From Bradyrhizobium zhanjiangense (GTDB taxonomy: Bacteria; Pseudomonadota; Alphaproteobacteria; Rhizobiales; Xanthobacteraceae), in assembly GCF_004114935.1 (NCBI RefSeq), contig NZ_CP022221.1, positions 930,001-994,000 of the forward strand: DNA of 64,000 bases, written 5' to 3'. Position numbers and translations under genes: made by a program. The first letter of the stretch is position 1. Each line of letters starts with the position of its first letter. This document shows, one piece after another, positions 51,089 through 61,757 of the stretch. Below the pieces are notes generated by a model. It was not told the origin of the DNA and made no database searches. It saw only the letters and a program-made list of their open reading frames with translations.

Positions 51089-52885
51089 ATGGCGGACGCG
51101 AGCGTGGCTATGCCGCAAAGGGCGCACATATTGAGACGGGAGGGCCTGGTGCCCATCCTGCTTCTCCTGCCGATCGTGATCCTGTTCTCGGTCGGCTACG
51201 TCGTGCCGCTTGCGCAACTCGTGCTCAAGAGCCTGCAGCTCGATGGTGGCTGGTCGCTCAAGAGCTATATCGAGATCGCGAACTCGCCGGCGTTTCTGTG
51301 GATCGTCCTGAGGACTCTCGCGCTCGCCGCAACCGTGACAATCGTCTGCCTGCTGATTGCCTATCCGCTCGCTTATGCCATATCAAAATGTCCACCGCGT
51401 CCGGCGGCGTTTCTTCTGCTTATTGTCACGCTCCCCTATTTGACGAGTGTCTTGATCAGAACCTACGCTTGGATCGTCCTGCTCAGCCCCAACGGGCCCA
51501 TTAACCAGCTGCTCCTGCGGCTCGGAGTCATCTCCGAGCCATTGCAAATGGTGTTCAATTCGATCGGCGTCTATATCGGCATGGTCCAGGTCCAGCTGCC
51601 GCTTATGGTTTTTCCTCTTTACGCTGTGTTGGCACGGGTTAATCCAAGCCTTGCAAAAGCGGCACAAAGTCTCGGAAGTCCTCCGACCGACGCCTTCCTG
51701 AGGGTCACGCTGCCAGCCTCGATGCCGGGCGTGATTAGCGGCTGCACGCTCGTGTTTCTGTCCAGTCTCGGCTTCTATATCACGCCAGAGCTTCTTGGTG
51801 GTCCGGACAGCTATCTGATCGCTCAGGGCATCAGCCTGCGCGTGCTGATCCTCGGCAATTTTGATGAAGCCGCAGCCCAGTCATCGATCTTGATGCTCGC
51901 GGTCATCACAGTCTTCCTGATTTTTCGTCAGCGAATTGCGGAAGAACTCGACGATCGCCCGCACGACAACGTCTCACCAACCGGCACAACGACATCCGGA
52001 CTCTCCACGCCGTGGCCGATCCTGGAACAGCTAACGGCGATCCTGCACGGGCCGTCGCTCAGGTTGCATGAGGCTTTCACGGTCGTCCGCCGGCCCTTGC
52101 TCTACTTGATGGCGGCGCTAACGCTGCTCCTACTCATATTGCCGTTCGCGGTCGTGATTCCTCTTGCATTCAGCGATGCACCGTATCTCACCTTCCCGCC
52201 ACCCGGCTATTCACTGCGCTGGTTCTCAAGTCTGCTCAGAAATACGCAATGGCTCAATGCCTTGAGCTTCAGTCTCAAATGGGCAGGGCTGTCTGCCCTG
52301 TTAAGCGTGGGTATTGGTGTTCCCGCTGCCTTCGCCCTCGTGCGGTACCGGTTCTCTGCGCGCGTGCCCGTCTATCTCCTCTTGATTTCGCCGCTGATCG
52401 TTCCTCATGTCGTCATTGCAGTTTCCCTCTTCTTCGCTCTCGCCGGGTCCTCGCTGATCGGCAATCCGCTGGCATTTGCCCTTAGCTATACGATCATTGG
52501 CGCGCCATATACGGTCGTCGTCATGATCGCAGGGCTCAAGCGCTTCAACCGCACACTCGAATTGGCTGCCGCCAGCCTAGGTTCGAGCCCTCTCGTGACG
52601 CTGAGAACGGTGACGCTGCCATTGTTGTTGCCGACGCTGGCGAGCGCAGCGATTTTCGCCTTCATCGTGGGGTTCGATGATGTTGTGTTCGGCCTATTCC
52701 TGAGCGGACCCACCGCGACGCCTTTGCCCATGAGAATGTGGGACAACATCCGTCTGGAAATCAGTCCCCAGATCGCCGTCATCGCCGTTCTGTTTCTCAT
52801 CGTGCTCGCGCTGCTGCTCCTTCTGCGCTTGTTCGTCAGCGCGGTCCTTCCAGGCCGTCGGCTGGAGGAGAGCGCCCATCCTTGA
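51089..52885 (+). CDS. ABC transporter permease, PotB- and PotC-like halves fused
   Basis: A 598-residue inner-membrane protein with two complete permease domains. The first (residues ~20-290) carries the coupling loop ARVNPSLAKAAQSLGSPPTD. The second (~340-590) carries LELAAASLGSSPLVTLRTVT. A polar linker of about 50 residues joins them (DRPHDNVSPTGTTTSG). Normally the two permeases are separate genes. The fused form suggests a fixed heterodimer served by one chain. It follows the solute-binding protein by 7 nt and precedes the M24 gene by 130 nt. Confidence 0.9.
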   Translation: MADASVAMPQRAHILRREGLVPILLLLPIVILFSVGYVVPLAQLVLKSLQLDGGWSLKSYIEIANSPAFLWIVLRTLALAATVTIVCLLIAYPLAYAISKCPPRPAAFLLLIVTLPYLTSVLIRTYAWIVLLSPNGPINQLLLRLGVISEPLQMVFNSIGVYIGMVQVQLPLMVFPLYAVLARVNPSLAKAAQSLGSPPTDAFLRVTLPASMPGVISGCTLVFLSSLGFYITPELLGGPDSYLIAQGISLRVLILGNFDEAAAQSSILMLAVITVFLIFRQRIAEELDDRPHDNVSPTGTTTSGLSTPWPILEQLTAILHGPSLRLHEAFTVVRRPLLYLMAALTLLLLILPFAVVIPLAFSDAPYLTFPPPGYSLRWFSSLLRNTQWLNALSFSLKWAGLSALLSVGIGVPAAFALVRYRFSARVPVYLLLISPLIVPHVVIAVSLFFALAGSSLIGNPLAFALSYTIIGAPYTVVVMIAGLKRFNRTLELAAASLGSSPLVTLRTVTLPLLLPTLASAAIFAFIVGFDDVVFGLFLSGPTATPLPMRMWDNIRLEISPQIAVIAVLFLIVLALLLLLRLFVSAVLPGRRLEESAHP

Positions 52886-53014
52886 TGGGGATATGAGTGA
52901 ATTGCGCTTCCGAAATTGTTCAACACTAACGAGAAAGCCAATGACGACTTTCCTGAAGCTAGCCACTCGACACAATCTTGGCCGATGTTTCGCAATCCCA
53001 ACGGAGCATCGATC

Positions 53015-54153
53015 ATGAGCCGCGATCTCACATTCTCTGTCGAGGAGTATAAGCGCCGATGTGATGCCGTTCGCCGGCTGATGGCGGAGCGTCGCCTTGA
53101 CTGCGTCATCTTCGACGAACCCGAGATGATGTCGTGGCTGTCGGGCTATACAGTCTCTGAGAATCTCTGGCGTGCGTGCATCGTGCCGGCATCCTCGGAG
53201 CCGTTCCTGCTGGTGCGTAAGCTTGACATGCCGCCGGCGCGGCAGCGCACGTGGATGGACAAACTCGTGGGGTTTGGGGATTGGGACGATCCGCTTGCGG
53301 TACTGGTCAGCACCTTGCGGGAAACGGATTCGGCGCCTGCCCGGATCGGCGCGGAGTTTCAATCGAACTCGTTCACCATCCAAAGACTAGAATCGCTTCG
53401 CAAGCTCTTGCCGGACACCGAGTTTTGTGACCTTGAGCGCTCGGGGTGGGATCTCAGGCGATGCAAGTCGGCCGAAGAGATCGCGCATATGTCCCGGGCG
53501 GGTTCACTTTTGGATGCGGCCTTTGAGGCGACCGTCAGGGAGGTGGCGAGCGGCAAGGGTCAACGTGATATCGCCGCAGCTGCCGCTGCAGCCTACTATC
53601 GGCTTGGGTTCGACGATGGGTTTGTTGGGCCTATCAATGTCGGATCAGGCTGGGATTCGTTGCATGGGTTCCTCACAGAGCGGCCGCTGGTCGATGGCGA
53701 TATTGTTCATATCGAGCTCTTGCCGCGCTTGCGGTTCTATACGGTCCGGATCATGCGATCGGTCATCGTCGGACGAGCAAGCGCCGAGCAGCACGCCGCA
53801 GCCCAGGCTCTGATCGAGCTCCAAGATCGGCAAATCGCCGCGCTCCGGCCTGGCGCGATTGCCGCTGATGTCGACCGCATCGTGCGAGAAGGCGTTGTCG
53901 CGGCAGGATTGCGCGAGACCTACAACAATATCACGGGGTACACGCTTGGTACCGCTCCGCTCGTTTCCCAGCACACGAGTGACCTATATCGCTGTTTCAC
54001 GCCTCGTTCGGACTGGGCTATCGAGGAAGGAATGGTCTTTCACATGTACACGTCCGCTGCCGGTCTTGCCTTTAGCGAGTCCGTCGTGGTGACCAGTTCG
54101 GGTGGGAAGCGATTGACCTCAATACCGCGCAAGATATTCGAGACGGGGCCGAA

Positions 54154-54157
<4 letters not shown>
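53015..54157 (+). CDS. M24-family (creatinase/aminopeptidase-fold) protein lacking metal ligands
   Basis: A 380-residue pita-bread-fold protein with the usual creatinase-like N-terminal domain (MAERRLDCVIFDEPEMMSWL) and C-terminal catalytic domain. The metal-binding Asp pair is altered: IELLPRLRFYTVRIMRS replaces the usual IDxG...YxxDxxRT pattern, and HMYTS replaces IEPG. This suggests metal-free chemistry as in creatinase or ectoine-hydrolase-like enzymes, perhaps C-N hydrolysis of the imported compound. ATG 53015 has GGAG 8 nt upstream. It overlaps the ATPase gene by 4 nt. Confidence 0.8.
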
Positions 54158-55281
<1,124 letters not shown>

Positions 55282-55312
55282 GCTCCCTTTGGCGTGCAAG
55301 GAGCTAGCCGAA

Positions 55313-56707
55313 ATGAGCCGGAACGCCGCAATCTCGCGTGCGAGAAGCCATTTGGATTGCGGAGACTTCGAGACCGTGCTCTCGCAGCTCGTCGCTATTC
55401 CTTCGGAGAGTCAAAACCCAGAGCGAAAGCTTCAGCTTGCCGAGTATCTCGACCAGCTCCGCTGCATGCTTGAACAGCTCGGCTGCGACTGCCAGGTTTT
55501 GGCCGCTGCAGGAGCCCAATTCCTTTATGCAGAACGCATAGAGGATCCATCATTGCTGACGGTGCTGGGATATGGGCACGGCGATGTGGTTCGAGGAATG
55601 GAAGGATCGTGGGCCGCGGGAAGGTCGCCTTGGCGCCTCGCAAAGCTCGATGATCGCTGGTACGGACGTGGTGCCGCCGACAACAAGGGACAGCATGCCA
55701 TCAACATTGCCAGCCTCCGTGCTGTGCTCGAGACGAGAGGTCGTCTAGGCTTCAACCTGAAATACTTAATCGAAATGGGCGAAGAGGTCGATTCGCCTGG
55801 CCTGCGCGAACTCTGTACGACGCACAAGAAGCGCCTATGTGCCGATCTTTTCCTGGCCTCCGACGGACCGCGCTTGTCCGAGCATCGGCCCACGGTGTTC
55901 CTGGGGTCGCGCGGATGTCTCACCTTCGACATCTCGATCGACGCGCGCGAGAGCGCGCATCATTCCGGCAATTGGGGCGGTTTGCTTTCTGACCCTGCAA
56001 TCCAGCTCGCGCATGCCCTGGGGACGATCGTCTCTCCGAACGGTCGCATTCTGATCCCTGAATGGTTTCCAAATGGGTTGCCCGATTCCGTTCGGAGCAC
56101 GCTTGGCGATTGTGTCGTTGATGGGGGGCCCGGCGGACCCGAGATCGATCCGGATTGGGGTGAGCCGGGATTGACTCCGGCAGAGCAGGTGTACGGCTGG
56201 TGCTCGTTCGATGTTCTCGCTATGAGTTGCGGAAATCCGCAGGCGCCGGTCAACGCCATTCCCCCGACTGCCTGGGCGCGCTGTCAGCTCCGCTTTGTAG
56301 TCGGTGTTGATCACGAGGACATTTTGCCCGCGCTTCGGCGACACCTCGCGAAGTCCGGCCTCGACATGGTCCAGGTGGCACCAAGCCCCGACGATGGTGT
56401 TTTTCTTGCCACGCGCCTCGACCCTGAGGACCCGTGGGCTAAATGGGCCGAAGCCTCGATCATCCGGACGACGCAGAAAGCGCCGGCGATGTTGCCCAAT
56501 TTCGCAGGGTCACTTCCGAACGATATCTTTGCCAACCTGCTGGACTTGCCCACGTTATGGGTGCCCCACGCCTATCCTGGATGCCGGCAGCACGCAGCCG
56601 ACGAGCACCTGCCGACGGGGCTCGCGCGTGAAGCACTGGCTATCATGGCGGGGCTATATTGGGATCTTGGCGAGCCAGGCACTCTGCCGGGATTCCGACG
56701 AAGTTGA
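55313..56707 (+). CDS. M20-family metallopeptidase/amidohydrolase
   Basis: A 464-residue M20 hydrolase. Zinc ligands and catalytic acids are visible: GYGHGDVV, WYGRGAADNKGQ, LIEMGEEVDSPG, ASDGPR and the late VPHAYPG with a following His. M20 enzymes remove N-acyl groups or split dipeptides, so it could deacylate the imported amino acid before the PLP enzymes act. ATG 55313 follows AAGGAG. The last ~8 residues (LPGFRRS) run into an IS630 remnant, so the original C-terminus may be slightly altered, but the catalytic part is complete. Confidence 0.88.
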   Translation: MSRNAAISRARSHLDCGDFETVLSQLVAIPSESQNPERKLQLAEYLDQLRCMLEQLGCDCQVLAAAGAQFLYAERIEDPSLLTVLGYGHGDVVRGMEGSWAAGRSPWRLAKLDDRWYGRGAADNKGQHAINIASLRAVLETRGRLGFNLKYLIEMGEEVDSPGLRELCTTHKKRLCADLFLASDGPRLSEHRPTVFLGSRGCLTFDISIDARESAHHSGNWGGLLSDPAIQLAHALGTIVSPNGRILIPEWFPNGLPDSVRSTLGDCVVDGGPGGPEIDPDWGEPGLTPAEQVYGWCSFDVLAMSCGNPQAPVNAIPPTAWARCQLRFVVGVDHEDILPALRRHLAKSGLDMVQVAPSPDDGVFLATRLDPEDPWAKWAEASIIRTTQKAPAMLPNFAGSLPNDIFANLLDLPTLWVPHAYPGCRQHAADEHLPTGLAREALAIMAGLYWDLGEPGTLPGFRRS

Positions 56708-56711
56708 ACTT

Positions 56712-57057
56712 ATCGGTGAGGGGCCGATCGACGGCGTGAGCTTTCGTACCTATGTCGAGAAGGTTCTTCTGCCCGTCCTTCGACCCGGCGATATCGTCGT
56801 CTTGGATAACCTCGGCAGCCACAGGAGCAAAGCAGTTCGCCAGCTCATCCGTTCGGTCGGCGCCAAACTCTTCTTCCTGACAAAATACTCGCCCGACCTG
56901 AACCCGATCGAACAGGTCTTTGCCAAGCTCAAGCACCTGCTCCGCAAAGCTTCCGCACGAACCGTGGACGCGGTCTGCGCCGCAATCGGCCACGCACTCG
57001 ATGCCTTCATCCGACGAATGCGCCAACTACCTCAAAAATTCAGGCTATCGAACTTAA
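56712..57057 (+). pseudogene. C-terminal fragment of an IS630-family transposase
   Basis: The frame gives VEKVLLPVLRPGDIVVLDNL, GAKLFFLTKYSPDLNPIEQV and FAKLKHLLRKASARTV, the DDE C-terminal half of IS630 transposases. A frameshift near 57008 is needed to reach the natural end DECANYLKNSGYRT at 57057. The N-terminal half is absent. The fragment abuts the M20 stop, so insertion or deletion here trimmed the operon end. Confidence 0.75.
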
Positions 57058-57075
57058 TGCCATCAGGCTTTAGCA

Positions 57076-57408
57076 TGGACAATCCCATCGGCGGCATTCG
57101 CCGTGGCTGGTCCGCCATCCGTGACGGCTATGCAAAGCTGTTCGGAGGGAATGTAACTGTGACGGTGACGTTTTATGACTCTTCGTCCCAGGGCGGCGAC
57201 GACTGGCACCTTTTCGTCGGGCGAGAGAAAGGCACCTGCGAGACGCCGTCTGCCACCCTCGACTTTGCGCTTCCGAACAACGCGCTGGTTCACGAAAGTA
57301 AACGGCGTCTGGAAACAGCTCCACCATCACGGATCGCTCAAAGAGCCGGCTCTGCTGGCCGATTATCAGCGTGTGATCTTCGGCGCTCCGTTGCAGCAGC
57401 CAGCGTGA
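57076..57408 (+). pseudogene. Frameshifted NTF2/SnoaL-like protein remnant
   Basis: The first frame gives GIRRGWSAIRDGYAKLFGGN and WHLFVGREKGTC. A shift near 57285 is needed to continue RTTRWFTKVNGVWKQLHHHG and EPALLADYQRVIFG. Together this is the usual nuclear-transport-factor-2-like fold. The N-terminal ~50 residues are missing beside the IS630 scar. It is not functional as it stands. Confidence 0.6.
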
Positions 57409-57533
57409 GGCGCTTGGCTATATTCACGGAAACCGGACATAACGAGTCTGACGGCTGTGGGATCGTTGAACCTCAACTCTCCGAGCGATTGATCGCGGTC
57501 GAGGGCGACTAGCTTCCCGTTGCGTGTGTGGCA

Positions 57534-58160
57534 TCAAGTTGCACGACGAGCAAATAGTAATGTCGCTCCCAGTCCGCACATGACGGCGCCCGACGCTTGT
57601 CGTGTCCTGGCAATGAACGACGGACGCTTTGCGAGTCCGGCCCTCGCTTTCGCGGCCCAATAGGTTACGACCAAGTCGACAGTTGTGTTCAGTGCGACCG
57701 AGATGAGCCCAAGTACGATGAACTGCGCGGCGACGTGAGCGGTAGGATCTACAAATTGTGGGATGAAGGCGAGAAAAAATGCGGCGGTCTTCGGGTTAAG
57801 CGCTTCGACCACGATGCCTTCGCGAAAGGCGCGATGCGCTCCTGTCGTTTGAACAGCAGTTGGATCCTCGACGCGAGCTTCGCGCCATGTCTTGATGCCG
57901 AGCCAGATGAGATATAGGGCTCCCGCGATTTTCAACAAAGTGAACGCCTCCGCGCTTGCCATGACGAGCGCAGATAGGCCGATAGCGCCTCCGAGAACGT
58001 GCACGAGCCCGCCGAGACCGAGGCCGACGCTTGATGCCAATCCTTCCGAGCGCCCGCCAGCAAGCGTGCGTGCTGCGATGTAGAAGATGCCTGGCCCGGG
58101 CGTGATCGCTACAACGAGGGCCGCTGCCAGGAATAGAAGTGAAGTCTGAAAGCTGAGCAT
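57534..58160 (-). CDS. LysE/RhtB-family amino-acid exporter
   Basis: A 208-residue inner-membrane exporter with about six helices. The N-terminus has the family TPGPGIFYIAARTLAGGRSE, then LIWLGIKTWREA and VVEALNPKTAAFFLAFIPQF. It would export an amino acid or derivative. ATG 58160 (MLSFQTSL) is the family start. It lies 16 nt after the PaiB-like gene, so they are probably one transcript. It is one of the few intact genes in a decayed neighbourhood. Confidence 0.92.
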   Translation of the reverse strand: MLSFQTSLLFLAAALVVAITPGPGIFYIAARTLAGGRSEGLASSVGLGLGGLVHVLGGAIGLSALVMASAEAFTLLKIAGALYLIWLGIKTWREARVEDPTAVQTTGAHRAFREGIVVEALNPKTAAFFLAFIPQFVDPTAHVAAQFIVLGLISVALNTTVDLVVTYWAAKARAGLAKRPSFIARTRQASGAVMCGLGATLLFARRAT

Positions 58161-58176
58161 AGTGTCTCCGATCGTG

Positions 58177-58824
58177 CTAATTGGAGGATCTCTCTCCGCC
58201 CTCAACCGGAATGAGCAGTCCCACTTCTCTATCTCGTGGGTCCTCGCTTGCCGTGAGGCCGGCGGCAACGCGCGTGCGGTCAGCTTCAGGACGGTTCTGG
58301 CTCATCTTGCGTTTGCCTTCGAACCTGGTGACGGGAATGCGCACCCCAACGATCCCGCGCAACTGTGCGGCGACGAAGTCGGCAGGAGCTTCGTCAACAG
58401 TCCAAGGTTTTGCGCGCGGCTTTTCCTGAATGTTTGTGAGGCGCGTGACAACCTCAAGCAAGCGTTCGGGATCGTGAAAAAATTCCACCGGACCATAGGC
58501 GTGGACGGCGATGTAATTCCATGTCGGCACCGCTTTGCCGGTTTCTTGCTTGGTGGCGTACCAGGAGGGCGTCACATAGGCGTCGGGCCCCGTGAAGATT
58601 GCGAGGGCTTCGCCGATCGGAGGCGAATTCCACTGCGGGTTTGCCCTTGCAACATGCCCGTACAGAACGCCCCGCTCGCCTTCAGTCTCTTCAAGAAAGA
58701 GCGGCAGCGGCGTCGCGAGTGGCCCATCTGCGGTGGCCGTGACCAAATTGGCCAGCCGGGCGGAGCGGACATTTGCTCGGATGTTGTCGAGGTCATCGTC
58801 TCTGAACGCGGGAGGCACATACAA
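58177..58824 (-). CDS. PaiB-family FMN-binding negative regulator
   Basis: A 215-residue protein of the PaiB family. It has MYVPPAFRDDDL at the start, then GPLATPLPLFLEE, GHVARANPQW, DAYVTPSWYATKQETGKAVP with TWNY, and the closing QLRGIVGVRIPVTRFEGKRK. These are flavin-binding split-barrel proteins related to PNPOx that were first described as repressors. The gene precedes the LysE exporter, suggesting that the pair handles a toxic amino acid or polyamine. Confidence 0.92.
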   Translation of the reverse strand: MYVPPAFRDDDLDNIRANVRSARLANLVTATADGPLATPLPLFLEETEGERGVLYGHVARANPQWNSPPIGEALAIFTGPDAYVTPSWYATKQETGKAVPTWNYIAVHAYGPVEFFHDPERLLEVVTRLTNIQEKPRAKPWTVDEAPADFVAAQLRGIVGVRIPVTRFEGKRKMSQNRPEADRTRVAAGLTASEDPRDREVGLLIPVEGGERSSN

Positions 58825-58978
58825 GGCAGTTCTCCGTTCTGACGTGGGGTCGATTTGATTGTTGGGCGACTGAGCGAGGGTCTAGCTGAGCCTACTCATT
58901 TTGCCAACGCCCTTTCATGATAGTAAAGGGCAAGAACTCGACTTCGGGGGCAGATTGAATGGAGGCGCTCGGCGCGAA

Positions 58979-59841
58979 CTATCCATCCTTGATATATACG
59001 CGCCAGGCCCGTTGGGCACCAGAATACGAGGCAACACGCGGGTCGCTCCAAAGAATTTCAACGCGTCCGCAAATGTGTACCAAATCGCCGGTCAGAAAAT
59101 CGATGAAGAGCAGAGCGGCATATGGATGGACTGAAAAGTTGCCCAGCGTGTTGTAATAGAGGTTGCCAGAAAGTCTGGAATCGTGATCTCGCGATCGCCG
59201 ACCAGGACGAAACCGGTCGGCCCCCACGATGAGATATATCGCAGTCATAGGTGTCTGGCTCCCCATTCTGCGTGCGAATGCAGGATGCCACGAAAACAGT
59301 GTCCGCGTTTTGAATGATCCGCTTAAGCGCCTCGTCGAGCTGCTTGAATTCGAATCTCTGCCTTTGATCAGACGAGAACTGATCCGAGGTTATGTTTTGG
59401 CGAACCTGAATGTATTTCGGACAATTGCCAAAGCTTTGATGCACATGCACCTCAAAACCCTCAGCGTCCGCGCTTGCAACTCGTCCTTGAGTCGATTTCG
59501 CCGCCGGTTGGCCAGGTCTAAGCCTAGCAACCCCAAGTTGGCCCCAACTACGAGATTATCGCTCAAGGGATCGTCCTTAGGTCGGCAAGCCCTGACCAGC
59601 AGGCGCCCGACGACATGAAGGCTGTCGGCCCAGTCAAAACCGATGCGCTCGGCAAGCCGTCCCGATCAGCGGATCCGACAAAGACGTAGCCCAAGTTCGC
59701 AAAAAACGCCCGGTGCTGTTCGGGCATCTCCTTTCGTATTGCCACTTGCGCACGCTTCCGGATGCCGTCGTCGACACCCGCCCGCTGCTGGACCTCGAGC
59801 TCACCTGGGTGAAACGGAGACGAACCGCGTTCCGATGTCAT
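58979..59841 (-). pseudogene. Decayed pyridoxamine-phosphate-oxidase-like oxidoreductase
   Basis: Read leftward, the pieces are SPFHPGELEVQQRAGV with GYVFVGSADRDGLPSASVLT (59563-59841), then HQSFGNCPKYIQVR (59450 downward), then YYNTLGNFSVHPYAALLFID and LVHICGRVEILW (ending 58979). They belong to one PNPOx-like/FAD-linked protein in at least three frames. Multiple shifts and an early end make it a pseudogene. The stretch 58825-58978 to its left shows nothing else. Confidence 0.6.
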
Positions 59842-59863
59842 GATTTACCGCTCCAGAAGGCAT

Positions 59864-60472
59864 CTATTGAGGTGCGGGCGGCATTGGCTCGAATCTTGGC
59901 AATGCTTCGATACGCTCGAGCCATCGAACGATGTTCGGGTAAGGCTCCAGCGACACGCCACCTTCCGGTGCGGCGCGCGTATAACTGTAGCATGCGACGT
60001 CAGCAACTGTCGGCACGTCGGTGGCGACGAACCCTCTCTGTGCCAAATGCTCGTTCATCACCTTGAAGAGCCGATCCGCGATCTCGGTTGACCGCTCACG
60101 ATCGATCGATCGTCCAAACACGGTGCCGAGGCGAGCGGTTGCTGGTCCGGAGGCGAGAGGGCCGGCAGCGACTGGGAGCCATCGCTAAACCTGCGCGAGT
60201 TCAACGGCCTCCACAGGAAGCCAGGTCCTGGACGCATCGTAGCGACTGGCGAGATAGACAAGAATCGCATTCGAGTCAGCGATGATGATGCCATTGTCGT
60301 CGATGACCGGAATCTCGCCGAATGCGTTCATTGCCAGAAACGTCGGCGTCTTGCGATCAGGTGGCGGCGTAGCGGCAAACTCGAACGGCAGATCAAGAAG
60401 CCTGAGAAACAACTCCACACGATGGCTGTGACCCGACTACTTGCCACCGTAGAGCCGAATTTGCTGGTTCAT
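59864..60472 (-). pseudogene. Glutathione S-transferase gene with two in-frame amber stops
   Basis: A single continuous frame of 203 codons spells a complete GST: MNQQIRLYGGK-stop-SGHSHR, then FEFAATPPPDRKTPTFLAMN, GEIPVIDDNGIIIADSNAIL, stop-RWLPVAAGPLA, and VATDVPTVADVACYSYTRAA. The two stops, both TAG (60437-60439 and 60185-60187 on the plus strand), are the only defects; there is no frameshift. One replaces a residue in the glutathione-loop region, the other a likely Gln in the linker helix. It is probably silenced unless amber is read through. Confidence 0.8.
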
Positions 60473-60911
60473 CGAACTCCTCTCCTGTTTCAGCTTCCTA
60501 ATAGTTCTGGTCGGATCAGCCGGGAATGCCGTCGCCCGGCAACATATTGTTGCAAAAAGCGCAATGATCGTGCGCATCCATCTTGGCGCACATTTTTTCA
60601 CCTTTTCTAGCGTGCTCCGGCGAATTGGGCGACCGCTGGCGCCTGCAGCATGCTTCGTCGGCTCTGCCTCGGAGATTTAAACCGAGGAGAGTTCGAGTCA
60701 TCTGAAGCCGTGATGATGGTCATCTGAATTTCGAATGCGTCCCTCCACCTGATGAAAAAGTTGCAACCGGTATTGCGCGTTTTCACGTGGCAAGATGCTG
60801 GTGGCGCATCGAAGAGTCGTGATTGCAATCTACGAGAGTGTGCTAGCGCGCTCGCCGAGAGCGCAAGTCCAAACCACGCGACCCAAACGTCGGTCGCACA
60901 AGGGGTTCTCA
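60473..60911. other. Intergenic stretch between GST remnant and tautomerase
   Basis: No firm gene. A 25-codon minus-strand frame starting ATG 60593 (MCAKMDAHDHCAFCNNMLPG) has a Cys-rich pattern and a GGTG just upstream, but it is too short to trust. The upstream region of the tautomerase occupies the right end. Confidence 0.35.
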
Positions 60912-61302
60912 ATGCCATTTCTTAGGTTTGATCTGATCGAGGGATGGAGCGATGGTGAGCTCCAGAAGCTGGTGGACGTCACTCATGAAGTGCTGGTTGA
61001 GACCCTGCACGTACCGGCCCGCGACCGCTATCAGGTCGTGCATCTTCATCCGCGGTCTCGCGTAGTTGCGTTCGACACTGGTCTTGGTTTCGAGCGTACC
61101 GAGAGGCTGGTCATTCTGCAGTTGACCAGCCGCCCACGGGAGAGGACATTGAAGGTCGAATTCTATCGAGTGCTGGCTGAGAGGTTGTCGTCGGTGCGGA
61201 ATAGCGCCCACCGATCTCGTTATCAACTTCGTTATCAATGACGACGAGGACTGGTCGTTTGGTTTGGGGCGAGCGCAGTTCTTGACAGGCGAGTTGCATT
61301 AG
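60912..61302 (+). pseudogene. Tautomerase-family gene with a single-base frameshift
   Basis: The frame begins MPFLRFDLIEGWSDGELQKL, with the catalytic Pro1 of the 4-oxalocrotonate-tautomerase superfamily, and continues to VLAERLSS. At about 61190-61195 one extra G shifts the frame. In the next frame the expected ending GIAPTDLVINFVINDDEDWS with GLGRAQFLTGEL follows to the stop at 61300-61302. One correction restores a full ~130-residue protein, so the mutation is recent or a sequencing error. Confidence 0.75.
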
Positions 61303-61432
61303 ACGGCCAGAGTTACGTCGAACACCGATCCCCATTCCTGTGAACACTTCCCGCGACGCGGCGTCAAATGCGATCTCCCCCGTGCTGGGCTCGTGGAATA
61401 TGGCCTAATTTTCTGGCTCTGGAGCTTTGATC

Positions 61433-61525
61433 ATGTACCGCACATTGCTGTTCTTCGTTTTGGCGCTGTCTCTGGACCTAATCGGCGTTGCCAGCGCTCA
61501 AACGTCTGCTCCACCTGCAAGGTAG
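61433..61525 (+). CDS. Possible small secreted peptide (30 aa)
   Basis: The frame MYRTLLFFVLALSLDLIGVA then SAQTSAPPAR has a clear signal-peptide core and an ASA-Q cleavage site. GGAG lies 8 nt before ATG 61433. The mature part would be only ~9 residues, so it may be a truncated exported protein rather than a functional peptide. No conserved partner is visible. Confidence 0.35.
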   Translation: MYRTLLFFVLALSLDLIGVASAQTSAPPAR

Positions 61526-61672
61526 GCCGGGTGGTGGGTGCAAGCGTGTCGGCACTGAGGCTTCAGAAGCCGGAAGCGACTCGATAGGCGTGTGGGGCTC
61601 GCACCGGCTGGCATTCTTTGCAAGCAAGCTGAGCTCTGCTCGATTCCGAGGTGCTCAACCATCATTATCCAC

Positions 61673-61748
61673 GACGTCGGCGTCGCTGTTTGGCGCCGAC
61701 GTCGATGCTTACGAGCAGGCCTGGATGGCTCGAGAAGTAGTCTCGAGC
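61673..61748. repeat. Two strong hairpins at the 3' side of the porin gene
   Basis: Stem 1 is GACGTCGGCG (61673-61682) with CGCCGACGTC (61694-61703). Stem 2 is GCTCGAGA (61728-61735) with TCTCGAGC (61741-61748). Both lie just beyond the minus-strand porin stop at 61758, so they may protect or end its transcript. Neither is followed by a T run on either strand. Confidence 0.45.
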
Positions 61749-61757
61749 TGACCAAGA

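Noticed and set aside
49948..51156. 402-codon minus-strand open frame
   Set aside because: Antisense shadow of the solute-binding-protein gene.
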